A DNA stretch of 64,000 nt from M3007 sp964621185 (GTDB lineage Bacteria; Bacteroidota; Bacteroidia; Chitinophagales; Saprospiraceae), in the NCBI GenBank assembly GCA_964621185.1, contig CAZULM010000002.1, positions 62,001 through 126,000 of the forward strand. Direction: 5' to 3'. Both the position numbers and the translations under genes were made by a program. Under the pieces are notes generated by a model, which was not told the origin of the DNA, did not search any database, and saw only the letters and a program-made list of their open reading frames with translations. Every line of letters begins with the position of its first letter. Within the stretch, counting starts at the first letter, position 1. This document shows positions 43,947 to 52,939 of the stretch, in pieces.

Positions 43947-44051
43947 TATACCTCACGCCGCTTGGTTTTGTGCATGCCGATCTTTGTAATCAATTGAAAA
44001 TCAGTCGAATCAATCATAATGAATCACAAAAATCAGGCGAATCATAGTATA
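43947..44051 (-). repeat. 104-bp interspersed element, subfamily B, copy 2
   Basis: Minus-strand copy bounded by TATACCTCACGCCGC and CATAGTATA. Near-identical to B1 and B3. Its 5' end is 13 bp before the TPR-protein ATG and creates a false upstream start at 44019. Confidence 0.9.
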
Positions 44052-44063
44052 AATAGCAGCAGT

Positions 44064-44912
44064 ATGAGCATGGATAATCAGCAACCGCAACCTCTTAAAT
44101 TAGTTTTCAGGGGCCGACTCGACTTCGGGTCGCAGCGCACCTTCGACCTTGTGCAGAAGCATTGGCAGACGCGCATGGAAACTTATTTCAAAACGGAAGT
44201 GCTGTTCAAGGCAGAAGAAGTGTTCATGCCCGAGGACTTTTCGCTGCACGTGCCGCAGCAGACGCTGATGAGCACCCAGAAACACTGGCGCAACACCACC
44301 TCCCTGCTCAAGGAAGTGGCGCAGTACGCCCTTGCCGGCAATGTCGGTGCCTGGTGGGTGCAAAACGGCCAGATTTTAGACGAGTTTCAGATAGAGCCGA
44401 AAACGAACAAGACCGTTGTTGCGGAATTCAACCGGGGCCGCGAGCTGGTGAAGCAGGGCGGCATGGAGCAGGCGGCCGAAGCCTTAGGCAACGCCATCGA
44501 AAAATACTCGCGCCACGCCGCCGCCTACGAGCGCCGGGGCTATGTTAACTACAAGCTGAAAAACTTCAACGACGCGCTGCACGATTTCTCCAAGAGCATC
44601 TCCATCAACCCGCTCGCGCCGGAGCCGTACTACGGTCGCGGCAAGGTGATGATGCTCAAGAACGAATGGGAAAGCGCGGTGCCCGATTTCGACAAGACCA
44701 TCAAGGGCGCCCTGGCGGTGCAGCCCATACACTGGCTCGCGCGCCTGCGCAAGTGCGAGTGCCTGTACCACGCCAAGCGCTATGCAGAGGCCATCCCAGA
44801 GCTGAAATTTTACCTCCAGCGGAAGTTTCACGGCAACGACCCGAACCTGAGGTTTAAGTCGAAGGCGGAGTTTTTGCTGGGGGAGTGTTTGAAGATGGGA
44901 GATGCTGGGTAG
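44064..44912 (+). CDS. TPR-repeat protein
   Basis: 282 residues from the ATG at 44064 (MSMDNQQPQPLKLVF). The first 105 residues are a distinct domain of unknown function. From about 110 there are three to four tetratricopeptide repeats (ELVKQGGMEQAAEALGNAIE, then AAYERRGYVNYKLKNFNDAL and PEPYYGRGKVMMLKNEWESA). No signal peptide or membrane segment, so probably cytosolic. Partners are unknown. Confidence 0.8.
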   Translation: MSMDNQQPQPLKLVFRGRLDFGSQRTFDLVQKHWQTRMETYFKTEVLFKAEEVFMPEDFSLHVPQQTLMSTQKHWRNTTSLLKEVAQYALAGNVGAWWVQNGQILDEFQIEPKTNKTVVAEFNRGRELVKQGGMEQAAEALGNAIEKYSRHAAAYERRGYVNYKLKNFNDALHDFSKSISINPLAPEPYYGRGKVMMLKNEWESAVPDFDKTIKGALAVQPIHWLARLRKCECLYHAKRYAEAIPELKFYLQRKFHGNDPNLRFKSKAEFLLGECLKMGDAG

Positions 44913-44960
44913 GGGGTGCGGCTCCAATTTGGCGTACATTAGAGGCAAAAATAACGCATC

Positions 44961-45343
44961 ATGGCATCTCAATACAAATTAGAAAAAGATGGTAGCATAA
45001 GCATCACGCTGAACATAAAACCAGTTGGGAGCATGCTTGAACAAGAAGAACAAATAGCGGCGGCGGTTGCTGAGGTTGGCCGTTTGGCGACGGAATTATC
45101 ACTAAAAGACTTTGATGCGGTCGGTGAGCCGATCATCGTGGATAACGTAAGACATACGAGCCGTGGGGAGGAAAAAAAACTTTTCAAACGCCGTGGGGAG
45201 AAGTTGCAGTAAGTCGACACGTATATCAGAGTGGTGCTGGCGGCCGGATCGTGGTGCCGATGGAAGAAAGGGCTCAAATTATAGGGAGCAGCACTACGCC
45301 GAGGTTTGCCAAGATGGTAAGTTGGAAGTATGGACAATTATAG
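44961..45343 (+). pseudogene. ISKra4-family transposase, N-terminal remnant with a frameshift
   Basis: The first frame (44961-45212) reads MASQYKLEKDGSISITLNIK and EEQIAAAVAEVGRLATEL, ending HTSRGEEKKLFKRRGEKLQ. A +1 frame continues without a gap as VSRHVYQSGAGGRIVVPMEE and RAQIIGSSTPRFAKMVSWKY, and stops at 45341-45343. These are consecutive N-terminal blocks of ISKra4-type transposases. The catalytic part is absent. Terminal repeats were not identified. Confidence 0.7.
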
Positions 45344-45433
45344 CCACCGTGAAGCGGATGTGAAAAAATCATGGTGGAAATTTTTTTCCGGGATTTTGGG
45401 GTTTGAAGACAGGGAGAAATTTAATTTTGCCTC

Positions 45434-46017
45434 ATGTCCAGACACATACTAAGCGATGAAGATAGGGCTTTTGTTGAAGAAGCCCGTGGGAACACCACAG
45501 ACAAGGCAGCTTATATGAAGTTGTCGGTGCTCGTGATGCTTGACGAAGGGTACACGCAGGATTCAATCAGCATTGCATTGGGCATAGGGCTAGGCGCATG
45601 CTCATTAACGGAGCAATGAACGCCCACGCTCCTGAAGAAGTCACCATAGTTGAAGCAGAGCGCATCAACGCCCAAAGTACCCAACAACTATTCGAAAAGC
45701 TACTGGAAAAGTACAAAGACAAGGAATCCGTTTGGGTAATCGCTGACAATGTGCGCTACTATAAAAATGCCGAACTGGCAAAGTGGTTAGTGGAAAACCC
45801 CAAACTCCAACTCCTTCATTTGCCGCCCTATTCCCCAAACCTGAACCTCATTGAACGATTATGGAAGTTACTCCGAAAAAAGGTCATTAACCTGCATTAT
45901 TACCCCCAATTCGAGGAATTCCGACGAGCAGTCCTGGAGTTTTTCAAAAACATCGAACAATATAAATGGGAACTAAAAACCGTGATTACGCCAAATTTTC
46001 AACGGTTCTCGGCTTAG
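45434..46017 (+). pseudogene. IS630-family transposase remnant with internal deletion
   Basis: 45434-45590 encodes the N-terminal helix-turn-helix (MSRHILSDEDRAFVEEARG, then LVMLDEGYTQDSISIALG). From 45598 a different frame gives the C-terminal DDE domain: NGAMNAHAPEEVTIVEAE, WVIADNVRYYKNAEL with the second Asp, and LPPYSPNLNLIERLWKLLRK with the catalytic Glu. The middle, including the first catalytic Asp, has been deleted and the ends are fused out of frame, so it cannot transpose. Confidence 0.85.
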
Positions 46018-46121
46018 CTGAAGACACAAATACTTTTTCACATCCACTTCGCGGTGGCTATAATGAAAAAGAGTTTTTTGTGGAAAAAAATAATGTCTGT
46101 TTTGCTAAATTTTCTCGACCT

Positions 46122-47996
46122 ATGAAAAATAATACCAAAATAAATTACTCGTATTTGATAATTATCATTCTTCTGAATTCTTGGAGCGATCAAATAAGCC
46201 TCAATGCTCAAACGCTATCAAATTATATTCATGCTAGAGAAATTAATGAAGCTCAGCTCACAGAAATTCAACTTCTAAACCTTGAGAAAATCCAAAATAA
46301 CTTGAGCTTTGTAGACTACAGTTTTGTCCAAATAGAAGACTTGACCTTGTTTCAAAGTGGAGGTTTGGTACAAGTGGATATTCCGGGAAAGCAATGTCAG
46401 CCAGTAGTCTTCAAGGCTAAGAATGTTCAATACTATTCTCCAAATAAATATTATTGGTATGGCGAGATTGAACCAATTGACACTTGTTCTTGTTCGGAAG
46501 GGCACTTGTTCGTACAAGCTCAAGATAGCTTTAAGGTGGGTTACCTCAAAATAGATGATGAGAGTTATACAATTGATGATATTGGCGGGGAAGTAAATGT
46601 TCTGGGTACGGTAGACACAAGCTATACCATAGCGCTTGAATGCCCTTCTAATGGCGAAAATGAAGGTTTGCGCCCAATCAAGGCACAGGATAGAGGTGGC
46701 AGCTGCGACATTCGAGTTCTTATTCTTTATACTCCTGCGGCAGCCAATTTTGTTCCAAATATCATTGCCACTGCAACGGCTAATTTAAGTATGACCAACC
46801 AATTTTTCCGAAATAGTGGACTAAAAAAGGATGAAATCAACTTGGTATTGGCTGGAATAGTCGGTGTTGATTTTACTGAGACTTCAGTAATCAAAAATGA
46901 TTTGAATGAATTTACTGATCCATCCTCTACAATTATGTCAATCGGAGGAGTTCCTCTCACAACTTTAATAACAAATGTAGGGGCAGACGTAGTAATGATT
47001 TTGGGAAGAAGCACAACTTGGGATTTAGCTGGCCTACAACAAGACTTCGGGCCCTTTACACAAACATCTTTCGCGATCCTTCAAGTAGGTGATGGAGAAT
47101 TATCTTCGACAGTTTTTGCGCATGAGCTAGCTCATTTATTTGGTTGCAGGCATGAACCCTGTGAAGTATCAGGAGGGGCAGATTGCGATGATACGGGCCC
47201 AGTTGAACACGCCCATGTATTCAAAACGGGGTGTTTCCCTAATAAAAAGAAGCGACGCACTATAATGTTTAGTACCGCTAATACAAAAGTTATTCCACAC
47301 TTTTCAAACCCGAATGTTAGTTACCAAGGAAAAGCAACAGGTGAGACTAGTCGTGATAATGCTTCGATTCTTAGGGATAATGCATGTACAATGGCAAATG
47401 CTTTTATGGGTGGAGACGAACCAATTGCTGTGTATATTTTAGGCAAAAGCTATCACTGTATTAATTCAGGAAATAGCATTTCGCTGAACTCAATCGTGTT
47501 TGGCGGATCACCTGGCCCACATGCCTATGAATGGAGGGTTAGTACCGATGGGGTGAATTACGGCGGTATTGTTGGCACTAATCAAAACTTAAGTATTTCG
47601 GGGCCATATTCCCTAGGACAAATAATTTGGGTGCGACTAAAAGTTACCTCTTCAAACAATGAAACAAGTGAAGACTTTTTTAGTGTTGGCATTGTTTTCT
47701 GCGAACATGGCCATCTGAGGCCAGATAAGCCAAATATGTTGAATGGAATTGTAGCCTTTCCTAATCCCGTAGCACATCAAACCAAATATTCATTTCAATT
47801 GGAAGAGGGAATGCAAGTTACGCTAAAAATTACCAATTTTTCAGGCAAACCTATTAGAACCATTTTGGATAATACTTGGCTTGACAGTGGCTATTATGAG
47901 GAAGATTTGGATTTAACAAGGGTTCCCCCGGGAGTTTATAATCTGCGCTTATTAACTGGCAACAAGCATTATAATTTACGAATTGTAAAATTGTAA
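46122..47996 (+). CDS. Secreted metzincin metalloprotease with T9SS sorting domain
   Basis: 624 residues from the ATG at 46122 (MKNNTKINYSYLIIIILLNS, signal peptide). A propeptide-like region precedes CDIRVLILYTPAAANFVPN. The zinc site is canonical HELAHLFGCRH (H334, E335, H338, G341, H344), with a Met-turn candidate M382 in RTIMFSTAN. It resembles reprolysin-like M12 peptidases. Then an Ig-like domain (about 450-535) and a T9SS type A domain (FPNPVAHQT to LRIVKL). AT-rich codon use unlike most neighbours and the IS remnants directly upstream suggest horizontal acquisition. The in-frame extension back to 45966 overlaps IS630 and is rejected. Confidence 0.85.
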   Translation: MKNNTKINYSYLIIIILLNSWSDQISLNAQTLSNYIHAREINEAQLTEIQLLNLEKIQNNLSFVDYSFVQIEDLTLFQSGGLVQVDIPGKQCQPVVFKAKNVQYYSPNKYYWYGEIEPIDTCSCSEGHLFVQAQDSFKVGYLKIDDESYTIDDIGGEVNVLGTVDTSYTIALECPSNGENEGLRPIKAQDRGGSCDIRVLILYTPAAANFVPNIIATATANLSMTNQFFRNSGLKKDEINLVLAGIVGVDFTETSVIKNDLNEFTDPSSTIMSIGGVPLTTLITNVGADVVMILGRSTTWDLAGLQQDFGPFTQTSFAILQVGDGELSSTVFAHELAHLFGCRHEPCEVSGGADCDDTGPVEHAHVFKTGCFPNKKKRRTIMFSTANTKVIPHFSNPNVSYQGKATGETSRDNASILRDNACTMANAFMGGDEPIAVYILGKSYHCINSGNSISLNSIVFGGSPGPHAYEWRVSTDGVNYGGIVGTNQNLSISGPYSLGQIIWVRLKVTSSNNETSEDFFSVGIVFCEHGHLRPDKPNMLNGIVAFPNPVAHQTKYSFQLEEGMQVTLKITNFSGKPIRTILDNTWLDSGYYEEDLDLTRVPPGVYNLRLLTGNKHYNLRIVKL

Positions 47997-48073
47997 TGCG
48001 CATTTTAGGTGAACCAAATTTTCATTCAAGTTTATGTAGAAATATTTTCTAGCGAATAAAAATGAAATAAACA

Positions 48074-48601
48074 ATGAAATATCTGCAAATAACGTTGACT
48101 GTGTTGCTATTGTATGGCTGTGTAAAGAAAAAACAGGAGGATGATCGATTTTGGGGAGAAGTTTCTGTTTCTAAAAATGGCGAGCCCTGGCAGGCAAAGC
48201 CTTATGCAGCGTTCGAATCCAAGTGGGGTAAAGATTATATTGTTATTCTGATGCGTAGTTTCGACCATAATAATTTCCTAAAAGAAGGATTTGAATTTTT
48301 AAAGGTTCCAATGAAACTTGGCATTTATAATTTAGAAGCTTCAAAGCTTGGCGGTGAATATGTCGATATAGGCGCTTCATATAATACATTTCAAGATGAC
48401 GGGCATATTTTAGGAGATGATTTTTTGCTAGATACAACTGTTATAGAAAACAAGTTGGAAGTATTGAGTTTTGACAAAATAGATGGAACAATTGAGGCCA
48501 ACTTCTCTGCCACATTTGTAATTAGCAAAAGACAGACAAACGAATCGCCAGACACCATTCGGTTCAAAAATGGATATGTATTTACTAAAGCCATAAATTA
48601 A
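48074..48601 (+). CDS. DUF6252-like lipoprotein
   Basis: 175 residues. A lipoprotein signal ends at LLLYGC (Cys about 16). The mature part has the pattern WGEVSVSKNGEPWQAKPYAA near the start and DGTIEANFSATFV before the end, as in Bacteroidota lipoproteins of unknown function that have a single beta-sandwich. AT-rich like the preceding metzincin, 77 bp downstream of it and perhaps cotranscribed. Confidence 0.65.
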   Translation: MKYLQITLTVLLLYGCVKKKQEDDRFWGEVSVSKNGEPWQAKPYAAFESKWGKDYIVILMRSFDHNNFLKEGFEFLKVPMKLGIYNLEASKLGGEYVDIGASYNTFQDDGHILGDDFLLDTTVIENKLEVLSFDKIDGTIEANFSATFVISKRQTNESPDTIRFKNGYVFTKAIN

Positions 48602-48751
48602 CTTAAAACGAAGATGATAGATCAAGCATCAGATATAGTTTTTTGCCTGAACAGGCCAATGGTGGTGAACTGCTTAAATAATCAAGGTTTAACAAGGTTT
48701 AATCTGACCGTTAATAAGCAACAGAGGCTCCCTGATTCATTTGGCATCTTG

Positions 48752-48855
48752 TATAGCCAACGCAAAGTGGTTGTGAAAACGGAACGTCTTTAATCTGTTG
48801 AAAATCAGCCTTTCGGCATCCATCAATCCTTCAAATCCACCCAAATCCAGGTATA
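48752..48855 (-). repeat. Interspersed element, subfamily D, copy 2
   Basis: Bounded by TATAGCCAACGCAAAGTGGT and AAATCCAGGTATA. The first edge is shared with subfamily A, the rest with D1. It ends exactly where the fragment of a secreted-protein gene begins. Confidence 0.8.
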
Positions 48856-49299
48856 GTTCCCTGGCCTTTTTTCCCTGGATTGAATAAAGGCAGTAACCTG
48901 GTCGCCGATACTTTTAACCTGACCAAAGACTTTGATGGCATTGAAAGGGTGTTTTGTGATACCGTTGATATTGGGGCTTACGAAATACATGCAAACTGTT
49001 TCTCTGGCACCCTTGAAAATCAATACGATTTTTTGCTGCCCAATATTAAGATTTTGCAAAACCCGGTTCGATTTGGCGAAGACATTCAGGCTGAAATCTT
49101 TTCGGTAACAAATAGCAACTTGAATATTCCATTGTATGATGCCACCGGGCGTTTGGTATGGAGTAGCCCTAAAAAAATGAACGCGAGATTCCCCGATATT
49201 GTCGAGGTTCCAGTGGCTTCGTATTGTACCGGAATATATTTCCTTGTTATCTCAGATGAACAAGGCAGGAGAAAAACAGAGAAAGTAATTATTCAATAG
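48856..49299 (+). pseudogene. C-terminal remnant of a T9SS-secreted beta-helix protein
   Basis: The frame is open from the edge of element D2. NKGSNLVADTFNLTKDFDG and TVDIGAYEIH form the last turn of a choice-of-anchor Q/parallel beta-helix domain. A T9SS type A domain follows (ILQNPVRFGEDIQAEIF to TEKVIIQ). There is no signal peptide or start codon of quality; a TTG at 48880 is the only candidate. The 5' part has been lost, probably through the event that placed D2 there. Confidence 0.75.
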
Positions 49300-49350
49300 C
49301 CAAGCAGCCAAACCTCAATCCCATTCGTTCCGCCCAAGCCGGAACGACAC

Positions 49351-49384
49351 AAAAGCCGCCCGGTATCCGCCGGGCGGCTTTTTT
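49351..49384 (+). terminator. Intrinsic terminator
   Basis: AAAAGCCGCCCGG pairs with CCGGGCGGCTTTT (loop TATCCG, including one pairing shift) and ends in T6. It isolates the polysaccharide genes from upstream transcription. TACTTTTG (49400-49407) just downstream matches the -7 consensus TAnnTTTG. Confidence 0.82.
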
Positions 49385-49460
49385 CTTCCGCCTTTTTCCT
49401 ACTTTTGCGGCTCTTTTGCCAAAAACCAGTGCAGTTTGATCTTTTTTGACACGAAACGAC

Positions 49461-50585
49461 ATGAACAACCGCGACAATCTCCTCGGCGTCATTGGCACCC
49501 TGTACCGATGGAGAAAAGCATTCCTATATACTTGCGCCCTCACCTTCATCGGTAGTGTTGCCATCGCCTTGTGGATGCCCAACTACTACAAATCGACCAC
49601 TGTTTTTTACCCTTCCAGCCCGGAACTGACCAAGCCCGAAGTCATTTTTGGCTCCTCCAGCAAGATCGCCGACTATTTCGGCACCGACCGCGACCTCGAC
49701 CACCTGCTGCAGATCGCCTACAGCAACGAGGTGATCGATTACATCGTGTCGCGCTTCGGCTTGTATCAGCACTACGATATCGACTCCAGCAGCCATGAAG
49801 GACTGTTCTGGGTGCGGGAGAAATTCAGGGGCATTTACGTGGTGCAGAAAAACAAGAACGACGCCATCGAACTGAGCATCGAAGACACCGACCCGCAGTT
49901 AGCCGCCGACATGGCCAATGCCGCCCGCGACCGCATCAATTTTATCTCTCAGGAGTTGATCCGCAAAAACCAGGCAACGCTGTTGGCTACGTTTGAGGAC
50001 AATGTGTCGCGCAAAGAAGCTTATATCCACCAACTGGGCGACAGCCTCCGCTACCTCCAGGCGCGCTACGGCATCTATAGCATCAGCGAACAAGGCGACC
50101 GGCTTACCAACGACCTGGCCACCGCTGCATCCGAAGTGCTGCGCAACAGGGCAAGGTTAGAGGTGCTCGACAAAGACCCCCTGATACCCAGAGACACCAT
50201 TGCATACATCCGCGCCAACCTTCGGGCGTATGAAAAAACCCTCCAGCGGCTGAACAGCACCAACCAGCAAGGCGACAATTTCTCCGCCAAAAACTTCAAT
50301 GAAGGGCTGCCGCTGGTAACGGTCGTGTCCGACCTCCACTACCAAGCGCGCCGGCAGCTTAGCTACGACCTGGAGCGCTTCAACCAGATAAAGGCGGCTT
50401 ACAATACCGACATCCCGGCGCTGCAAACCCTGTCGAAAGCGGAAGTGCCCATTATGAAAAGCCGCCCCAAGCGCACCATGATCGTGGTGTCGGCCACCAT
50501 CGCAGCCTTCTTGTTCACTTTGCTGGCAGCCTTGCTGGCCGATGCCTACCGGGACATCGACTGGAAAAAAGTGCGGGAATCGTAA
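49461..50585 (+). CDS. Wzz/chain-length-determinant family protein
   Basis: 374 residues from the ATG at 49461 (MNNRDNLLGVIGTLYRWRK). Membrane segments near 20-40 and 340-365 enclose a periplasmic coiled-coil-rich domain (KYEKTLQ-like AYEKTLQRLNSTNQ). STTVFYPSS after the first segment is typical of Wzz. It probably controls the length of a surface polysaccharide made with the ligase/polymerase-like gene 3 bp downstream. A -7-like TACTTTTG lies about 55 bp upstream. Confidence 0.85.
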   Translation: MNNRDNLLGVIGTLYRWRKAFLYTCALTFIGSVAIALWMPNYYKSTTVFYPSSPELTKPEVIFGSSSKIADYFGTDRDLDHLLQIAYSNEVIDYIVSRFGLYQHYDIDSSSHEGLFWVREKFRGIYVVQKNKNDAIELSIEDTDPQLAADMANAARDRINFISQELIRKNQATLLATFEDNVSRKEAYIHQLGDSLRYLQARYGIYSISEQGDRLTNDLATAASEVLRNRARLEVLDKDPLIPRDTIAYIRANLRAYEKTLQRLNSTNQQGDNFSAKNFNEGLPLVTVVSDLHYQARRQLSYDLERFNQIKAAYNTDIPALQTLSKAEVPIMKSRPKRTMIVVSATIAAFLFTLLAALLADAYRDIDWKKVRES

Positions 50586-50588
50586 AGC

Positions 50589-52061
50589 ATGGACCGATTG
50601 AAACACCTGTTCGCCACCGCTGAAGGCCACCCGCACGGTTGGCAGGTCGGGCTGTTCCTGGTGTTCACGGTCTTCTCCATTCTTTCAGGCATTTATTTAG
50701 AGGCATGGTGGATGGCCCTTGCGCCCGCCGTGTTATTGGTGGCTTGGTTGACGTTTGTCGATATGAAGCAGGTGTTTTTCCTGATGATGGGCTGTATCCC
50801 GCTATCCGTGGAACAGGCCTTGCCGGGCGGCTTTGGCACCGATTTTCCTTCCGAGCAGCTCATGTGGGTGCTCACCTTGGCGGGCATTGGCTGGTTTTTG
50901 CTGAACTGGAAAAAGGTGGACGCGCGTTTTTTGACGCACCCCGTCACGTTGGTACTGTTGGCGCACTTAGCCTGGATCGTGGTGGCGACGGCCACTTCGG
51001 AAAACTTCTATATTTCCTTTAAGTACACACTGGCGAAGGGCTGGTATTTCATCGTGTTTTATTTTCTGGGCGCTCGGTTTTTGAACGAGGAGGCCGATTT
51101 CAAGCGCTTGCTGTGGTGGTTTTTTGTGCCTTTGATGTATGCGATGACCACTGTTGTGCTGCGCCATGCCGCCAAGGGATTCAGTTTTGAGGAGGTAGGA
51201 TTCGTGATGTGGCCGCATTTTCGCAACCACGTGATGTACGCCTGTCTGCTGGCCATATTCCTGCCTTTTGTCTGGTACGGCACGTATTGGTACCGGCGTT
51301 TTTCCTGGCAATGGTGCATATTGGCACTGGGGGTATTGTACCTGTTGTTTGCCATCAATGTGGCTTATACTCGGGCAGCTTATGTCGCCTTGGTCGCGGC
51401 AGTGGGCATCTACTGGGCATTGAAGGTAAGGATGCTGAAAGCCGTTTTGGTGGCCATTGCCCTGGGATTTGCGCTGCTGGTCAGCTTTATCGGCACCCGC
51501 GACAACTGGCTGTTGTTTGCGCCAGACTACGAGAAGACCATCAGCCACAAACGTTTCGACAACCTGTTGGAGGCGACCACAAAGCTCGAAGATATTTCCA
51601 CCATGGAGCGGGTGTACCGCTGGGTAGCGGCATCGTACATGATCCGGGAAAAGCCCTGGACGGGCTTTGGCCCCGGCACTTTTTATTCCCACTATAAAAG
51701 CTATACCGTTTCCAGTTTCAAAACGTATGTGAGCGACAACCCTGAGCGCTCCGGCATCCACAACTATTATTTGATGGTGGCCGTGGAACAGGGCATCCCT
51801 GGGCTCCTGCTTTATCTGCTCTTTTGCGTGGCCGTGATGCTGAAAGGGGAAGAAATATACCACCGAACGCGCGACAAAAGCCGCCGCCGAACCCTCGTGG
51901 CCGCTTTTTTGTGCTTTTGCCTCACCAACCTGCTGATGCTGATGAACGATTTTGTGGAGACCGACAAGATCGGCTCGCTGTTCATCCTTTCGGTGGCGAT
52001 TATGGTGAATGTGGATTTGAAAAACAAAGGCGAAGGTTCCCCTCCTTTTTTTACGCAGTAA
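50589..52061 (+). CDS. O-antigen ligase/polymerase-like membrane protein
   Basis: 490 residues with about twelve hydrophobic segments and one large loop (about 325-400) containing ATTKLEDISTMERVYRWVAA and PWTGFGPGTFY, the arrangement of Wzy_C/WaaL proteins. An arginine-rich loop RVYRW and a conserved GFGPGTF are seen in the family. Acts at the inner membrane on lipid-linked glycans. Tightly linked to the Wzz gene. Confidence 0.85.
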   Translation: MDRLKHLFATAEGHPHGWQVGLFLVFTVFSILSGIYLEAWWMALAPAVLLVAWLTFVDMKQVFFLMMGCIPLSVEQALPGGFGTDFPSEQLMWVLTLAGIGWFLLNWKKVDARFLTHPVTLVLLAHLAWIVVATATSENFYISFKYTLAKGWYFIVFYFLGARFLNEEADFKRLLWWFFVPLMYAMTTVVLRHAAKGFSFEEVGFVMWPHFRNHVMYACLLAIFLPFVWYGTYWYRRFSWQWCILALGVLYLLFAINVAYTRAAYVALVAAVGIYWALKVRMLKAVLVAIALGFALLVSFIGTRDNWLLFAPDYEKTISHKRFDNLLEATTKLEDISTMERVYRWVAASYMIREKPWTGFGPGTFYSHYKSYTVSSFKTYVSDNPERSGIHNYYLMVAVEQGIPGLLLYLLFCVAVMLKGEEIYHRTRDKSRRRTLVAAFLCFCLTNLLMLMNDFVETDKIGSLFILSVAIMVNVDLKNKGEGSPPFFTQ

Positions 52062-52152
52062 AAAACACGGGCCAACTCCGCGTCATCGGTGCTAAACATA
52101 TGGGAATATCCCTGAAGATGATGAATCGGATATCGGGATGATGTGGTGCAGC

Positions 52153-52635
52153 CTATTCCGCCGTCAACACGTCAATCAGCGTTTTTACCGCCACAAAAAT
52201 CGGCTCCCGACCGTCTTTTGTCACCAGGGCATCCGGGTCGCCCTCGTCTTCCAACACGGCTTCTTCGGCAAAAGCCAGGAGGTCTTCCTGCTTGCTGCCC
52301 TCAAAGAACGCGTTGAGCCGGTCGCGGAATTTCTTGGCCGTAGAAGCTTCCAGGATGCCGTAGTTGGCTTCTTCTGCCTCGCCGATCTGTTCCTCTGCAA
52401 CAGGCTCCCCTTCACCGTTCACCCGCACGATGGAGCGCCAGGCGATGAGGCAAAGGTATTGCATGTATCCTTTTTCGTCTTCGTTCAGCAGGTCAAAATG
52501 CTCGCTGAAAAGCCAGGTGAACAGCACGGGCTGCGCCTCGGAGAAGGCTTCCATCTGGGCTTCGTATTGGTCGTCGCTGTATTTTTCAAGCTCTTCGATG
52601 ACAGCGTCGATTGTTTTTTCAGAAACAAATTTCAT
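52153..52635 (-). CDS. Conserved hypothetical acidic protein
   Basis: 160 residues, acidic and predicted soluble and helical. There is no motif I can name (MKFVSEKTIDAVIEELEKYS; LIAWRSIVRVNGEGEP; REPIFVAVKTLIDVLTAE). Composition matches the core genome. Element A4 starts 11 bp upstream of its ATG. It converges with the O-antigen ligase gene. Confidence 0.7.
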   Translation of the reverse strand: MKFVSEKTIDAVIEELEKYSDDQYEAQMEAFSEAQPVLFTWLFSEHFDLLNEDEKGYMQYLCLIAWRSIVRVNGEGEPVAEEQIGEAEEANYGILEASTAKKFRDRLNAFFEGSKQEDLLAFAEEAVLEDEGDPDALVTKDGREPIFVAVKTLIDVLTAE

Positions 52636-52645
52636 GTCGGGCGGT

Positions 52646-52749
52646 TATACTGTGATTAAAGTGATTTGTATGATTTGAGTGATTAAAAACATCTGATTTT
52701 CAAATGATTATGCGATCGAGATTTTCACAACCACTTTGCGTTGACTATA
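52646..52749 (+). repeat. 104-bp interspersed element, subfamily A, copy 4
   Basis: TATACTGTGATTAAAGTG at the left edge and GACTATA at the right. Nearly identical to A2. Its 5' end faces the gene at 52153-52635. The 190 bp from here to 52940 hold no recognised feature. Confidence 0.9.
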
Positions 52750-52939
52750 TTAGTTAGGCGTGCCAATTATTTTAGCAACAACCTAATTGGTTGATAATCA
52801 AAAGCTTTTTGAAATAAAAGCCCGCAAAAGTACCAATTTGTCCAAGTCCTGCCAAATGAAAAAGTGTCTTGGGCGCGCGAATGCCGTCACAATACCCGAC
52901 TTTTACGCCCCTAAGAAATTGCAATCAATAACAGAAATT

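Noticed and set aside
44019..44063. Upstream ATG for the TPR protein
   Set aside because: Lies inside interspersed element B2; the same peptide (NHKNQ) is produced by element B3 before an unrelated gene.
45966..46121. Upstream ATG for the metzincin at 46122
   Set aside because: It overlaps the IS630 remnant and precedes the signal peptide by 52 residues.
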